Shown: piece after piece, positions 22,339 through 24,385 of the stretch
Position numbering within the stretch: the first letter of the stretch is position 1
How the letters are laid out: each line of letters starts with the position of its first letter
DNA from: CAIUVD01 sp044338255
GTDB taxonomy: Bacteria; Planctomycetota; UBA11346
Assembly (NCBI GenBank): GCA_044338255.1
Contig: JBIILZ010000061.1
Location: 1-24,385, forward strand
Length of the DNA stretch: 24,385 nt
Direction of reading: 5' to 3'
Translations under genes and position numbers: made by a program
The notes under the pieces: generated by a model
Told to the model about the DNA's origin: nothing
Database searches by the model: none
Seen by the model: only the letters and a program-made list of their open reading frames with translations

Positions 22339-24057
22339 ATGTTTCGTTTGTGCACTCTGGTTCCTGCCCTTCTCCTGACCGCCTGCTGTACCGCCTGGGG
22401 CGTGGACGCCGTCGAGCCCGCTGGTGAGCCGGCAAGCGCCGGGGGCACGGTGATCCTGACCTTATCGGGAAGTCTGCAGCTGCGTCCGGCCCCGTCCTTG
22501 TTCGGTGACCATGAACTGTCGCTGCATGAAGCGACCTTAGCCCTGCGCAAAGCCTTGCGCGGCCCGGCCAACCGGGTGGTGCTCGACCTCTCGGATGGGT
22601 ATAACGGCTCGCTCGCCGCCGCCGAGGAACTCGCCGCCGTGATCCGCGCCGAGCAACGTCCAGGACGCACCGTCGCCTGTCTCGTCGATGGCGCCCAGGA
22701 CAACGTCCTGGTGTTGACCGCTGTCTGCGACGAGGTCGTACTCGCCAGCGCCGGCCTCATGGATGTCGACGGCATCGCCGCCGAAAGCTATTATTTCAAG
22801 GATGCCCTGGCCAAGATCGGGGTCTCCTTTCACGCCGTCGCCAGCGGTGAACACAAGACCGCCCATGAGCCCTTCACCGCCAATGGGCCGAGTCCTGCCG
22901 GCGCCGAAGAATTCGAAGAGTTGATCCATGGCCTGGACAAAGTCCTGCTCGATCTCAGCCAGCGTCCGCAGGGGCCGCATCCCCTGACTCGCGAGATGAT
23001 CGTGGCCGCGCGTACCAAGGCCCCGCAGACGCCCGACCTCGCGCGTGAACTGAAGCTGGTCGATGCCACTGCCGACCCGAGCACGTGGTTGGCCAAGCAG
23101 CCCGGTCCGATCAGTCATGCCGGGGAAGAGCCCAAGACTCCGGGCGTCGGGGGCATGGCCGGCTTCATGCAGATGTGGACCAAGCTGCTGCAAGGCGACC
23201 AAGGTGTGAAATACGCCAAGGCCGTGGCGGTGGTCGAACTGGCCGGCGAGATCATCGGCGGCGGGGATTCGCGTCCGGGCGAAACCATCGCTCCCAGCGA
23301 CACCTGCGAGATGTTCGATGAGCTCGCCAGCAACGAGCGCATCAAGGCCGTGGTCCTGCGCATCGATTCGCCGGGTGGCGATGCCAATGCCTCGGATCGC
23401 ATCCATCACGCGGTGCGGCGCTTGGCCGAAAAGAAACCGGTGGTGGCGCTGTTCGACGGCGTCGCCGCCTCTGGTGGCTATTACATCGGCTGCGCCGCCG
23501 ATGAGATCCAGGTCCATCGCGCCACCATCACCGGCTCGATCGGTGTCTTCGCCCTGGTTCCGGACGCCAGCGTCGCCTTGGAGCTGCTGGGCGTCCATCG
23601 TCACAGCGTCAGCACCGGTCCACGTGCCGAGACCATGAGCGTTACCGCTCCTTTCACGCCCGAGCGCCAGGCGGCGCTACTGCAAGTCATCCAGGATGTC
23701 GATCAGCGCTTCCAGGGCCTGGTCGCCAGCCGGCGCAAGATCGACCTGGTGAAGGTCCATGATCTCGCTGGCGGACGGGTCTACATCGGCGAACAGGCCG
23801 TGGCCAACGGTCTTGCCGATGGCTTCGGCACTCTCGCCACGGCGGTCGCCGCGGCCCGCAAGCGTGCGGGCATCGACGAGAGCCTGCCTTTGGAGCTCTA
23901 TCCCCGCGAACGCGGACTGCTCGCGCGCTTAGGCATGGGCGGAGCGCAGACTTTGCTGCCGTATGCATTCGGTCAGCAATTCGCGCACCTGCAGCGGCTG
24001 GCGCAGCTGCGCGGGGTTCACGTACAAGCGCTGGCGAGTGTACCGGCGGTGCAGTGA
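22339..24057 (+). CDS. sppA: Signal peptide peptidase SppA-type S49 protease (double-domain)
   Basis: A 572-residue member of the S49 family, which degrades cleaved signal peptides and other short membrane peptides. There are two tandem S49 domains. The N-terminal one carries the catalytic lysine K173 in SGEHKTAHEPFT. The C-terminal one carries the serine S378 in DGVAASGGYYIG, followed by TITGSIGVFALVPD. The spacing of about 205 residues is near that of E. coli SppA (K209/S409). RIDSPGG (341-347) is another family motif. The leader ends LLLTACC, which looks like a lipobox (LTAC, Cys16) and would give a lipoprotein rather than the usual membrane anchor. I chose the ATG at 22339, with GGAA 8 nt upstream; the frame extends to 22138 but overlaps ybaB. 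Confidence 0.92.
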   Translation: MFRLCTLVPALLLTACCTAWGVDAVEPAGEPASAGGTVILTLSGSLQLRPAPSLFGDHELSLHEATLALRKALRGPANRVVLDLSDGYNGSLAAAEELAAVIRAEQRPGRTVACLVDGAQDNVLVLTAVCDEVVLASAGLMDVDGIAAESYYFKDALAKIGVSFHAVASGEHKTAHEPFTANGPSPAGAEEFEELIHGLDKVLLDLSQRPQGPHPLTREMIVAARTKAPQTPDLARELKLVDATADPSTWLAKQPGPISHAGEEPKTPGVGGMAGFMQMWTKLLQGDQGVKYAKAVAVVELAGEIIGGGDSRPGETIAPSDTCEMFDELASNERIKAVVLRIDSPGGDANASDRIHHAVRRLAEKKPVVALFDGVAASGGYYIGCAADEIQVHRATITGSIGVFALVPDASVALELLGVHRHSVSTGPRAETMSVTAPFTPERQAALLQVIQDVDQRFQGLVASRRKIDLVKVHDLAGGRVYIGEQAVANGLADGFGTLATAVAAARKRAGIDESLPLELYPRERGLLARLGMGGAQTLLPYAFGQQFAHLQRLAQLRGVHVQALASVPAVQ

Positions 24058-24084
24058 GATCGAAAGTTTAGCGTTTAAAGTTTC

Positions 24085-24115
24085 CGGAGCTTGAAGCGTT
24101 CAGCTTCGAGCTTCG
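24085..24115 (+). terminator. Hairpin after sppA, possible terminator
   Basis: A 13-bp stem with G-U pairs (24085-24097 with 24103-24115, loop GTTCA), centred on GAAGC/GCTTC, lies 28 nt after the sppA stop. No T run follows; a heptamer array begins 5 nt later. It may contribute to transcript ending, but on its own it is a weak terminator candidate. Confidence 0.4.
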
Positions 24116-24119
24116 AGAG

Positions 24120-24385
24120 CTGGCCCCTGGCCCCTGGCCCCTGGTCTCTGGTCTCTGGTCTCTGGTCCCTGGTCTCTGGTCTCTGGTCTCTGGTCTCTGG
24201 TCTCTGGTCTCTGGTCTCTGGTCTCTGGTCTCTGGTCGCTGGTCGCTGGTCGCTGGTTGCTGGTTGCTGGTTGCTGGTTGCTGGTTGCTGGTTGCTGGTT
24301 GCTGGTTGCTGGTTGCTGGTTGCTGGTTGCTGGTTGCTGGTTGCTGGTTGCTGGTTGCTGGTTGCTGGTTGCTGGTTGCTGGTTG
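24120..24385 (+). repeat. Heptamer array 3, at least 38 units, runs off the window
   Basis: A register-perfect array of 7-nt units: three CTGGCCC, then 13 of the CTGGTCT type (one CTGGTCC), then three CTGGTCG, then 19 identical CTGGTTG reaching the window edge. It begins 62 nt after the sppA stop and reads in the same sense as sppA. The total length is unknown because the window ends inside it. Confidence 0.95.

Noticed and set aside
17725..24385. CRISPR arrays
   Set aside because: The repeats are contiguous 7-mers with no spacers of distinct sequence, and no cas gene is present.
1..24385. A novel defence or mobile system in the window
   Set aside because: Apart from the small protein and the gene remnant, the genes are recognisable housekeeping, envelope, flagellar or signalling genes. 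I saw no nuclease, toxin-antitoxin pair, reverse transcriptase or phage gene. The unusual part is the repeat population.

Overview
This is a GC-rich (roughly 60% or more by eye), gene-dense stretch of chromosome from a flagellated, didermic bacterium. The signs of two membranes are several lipoprotein signal peptides, an LpoB-like protein and the P-ring assembly factor FlgA. I lean weakly towards the PVC superphylum (Planctomycetota, Verrucomicrobiota, Lentisphaerota) because of the divergent transketolase and the GC-rich intergenic inverted repeats, but no marker here settles it. Almost everything is housekeeping. I found no phage, transposase, CRISPR array or recognisable defence cassette.

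Layout. 1-170: the end of an rRNA operon (5S rRNA and a strong terminator). 209-1159: an aldo/keto reductase, converging on a four-gene minus-strand operon (5411 to 1166) that encodes a BatD-like secreted protein, a COG3014-type lipoprotein, an LpoB-type lipoprotein and an LPP20-type lipoprotein. 5547-7795: a divergently transcribed transketolase with its own promoter and terminator. 7820-10578: a small proline-rich protein, an MFS transporter, dUTPase and type III pantothenate kinase. 10600-13515: carA behind a structured leader and followed by a 13-bp tandem repeat, then mtnA and arfB. 13539-16134: a flagellar operon flgF-flgG-flgA behind a candidate sigma-54 promoter. 16226-17505: pyrH-frr. 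17506-18404: a non-coding island of repeats. 18405-21761 (minus): a large hybrid histidine kinase. 21948-24057: ybaB and an SppA-type protease. 24058-24385: a heptamer array that runs off the window.

The most unusual content is the repeat population. Three arrays of a 7-bp unit (consensus CTGGTCT) lie 3' of frr, the histidine kinase and sppA. In all three the unit reads in the same sense as the gene upstream, although one of those genes is on the opposite strand. The first two arrays are therefore inverted around a 303-bp segment that contains an apparent gene remnant. Other repeats are a 104-bp imperfect inverted-repeat element, a 12-bp motif that forms a hairpin over the flgA stop codon and recurs 1.8 kb away, a 13-bp array that begins on the carA stop codon, and a pentanucleotide microsatellite in the divergent region upstream of the kinase.

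How the genes work together: several blocks are tightly coupled. These are the GTGA overlaps lpoB/LPP20 and flgG/flgA, the ATGA overlap pyrH/frr, and gaps of 1-3 nt at dut/coaX, mtnA/arfB and BatD-like/COG3014. They cover envelope lipoprotein export, nucleotide supply (dut, carA, pyrH), coenzyme A synthesis, methionine salvage, ribosome rescue and recycling, and the flagellar rod and P-ring.
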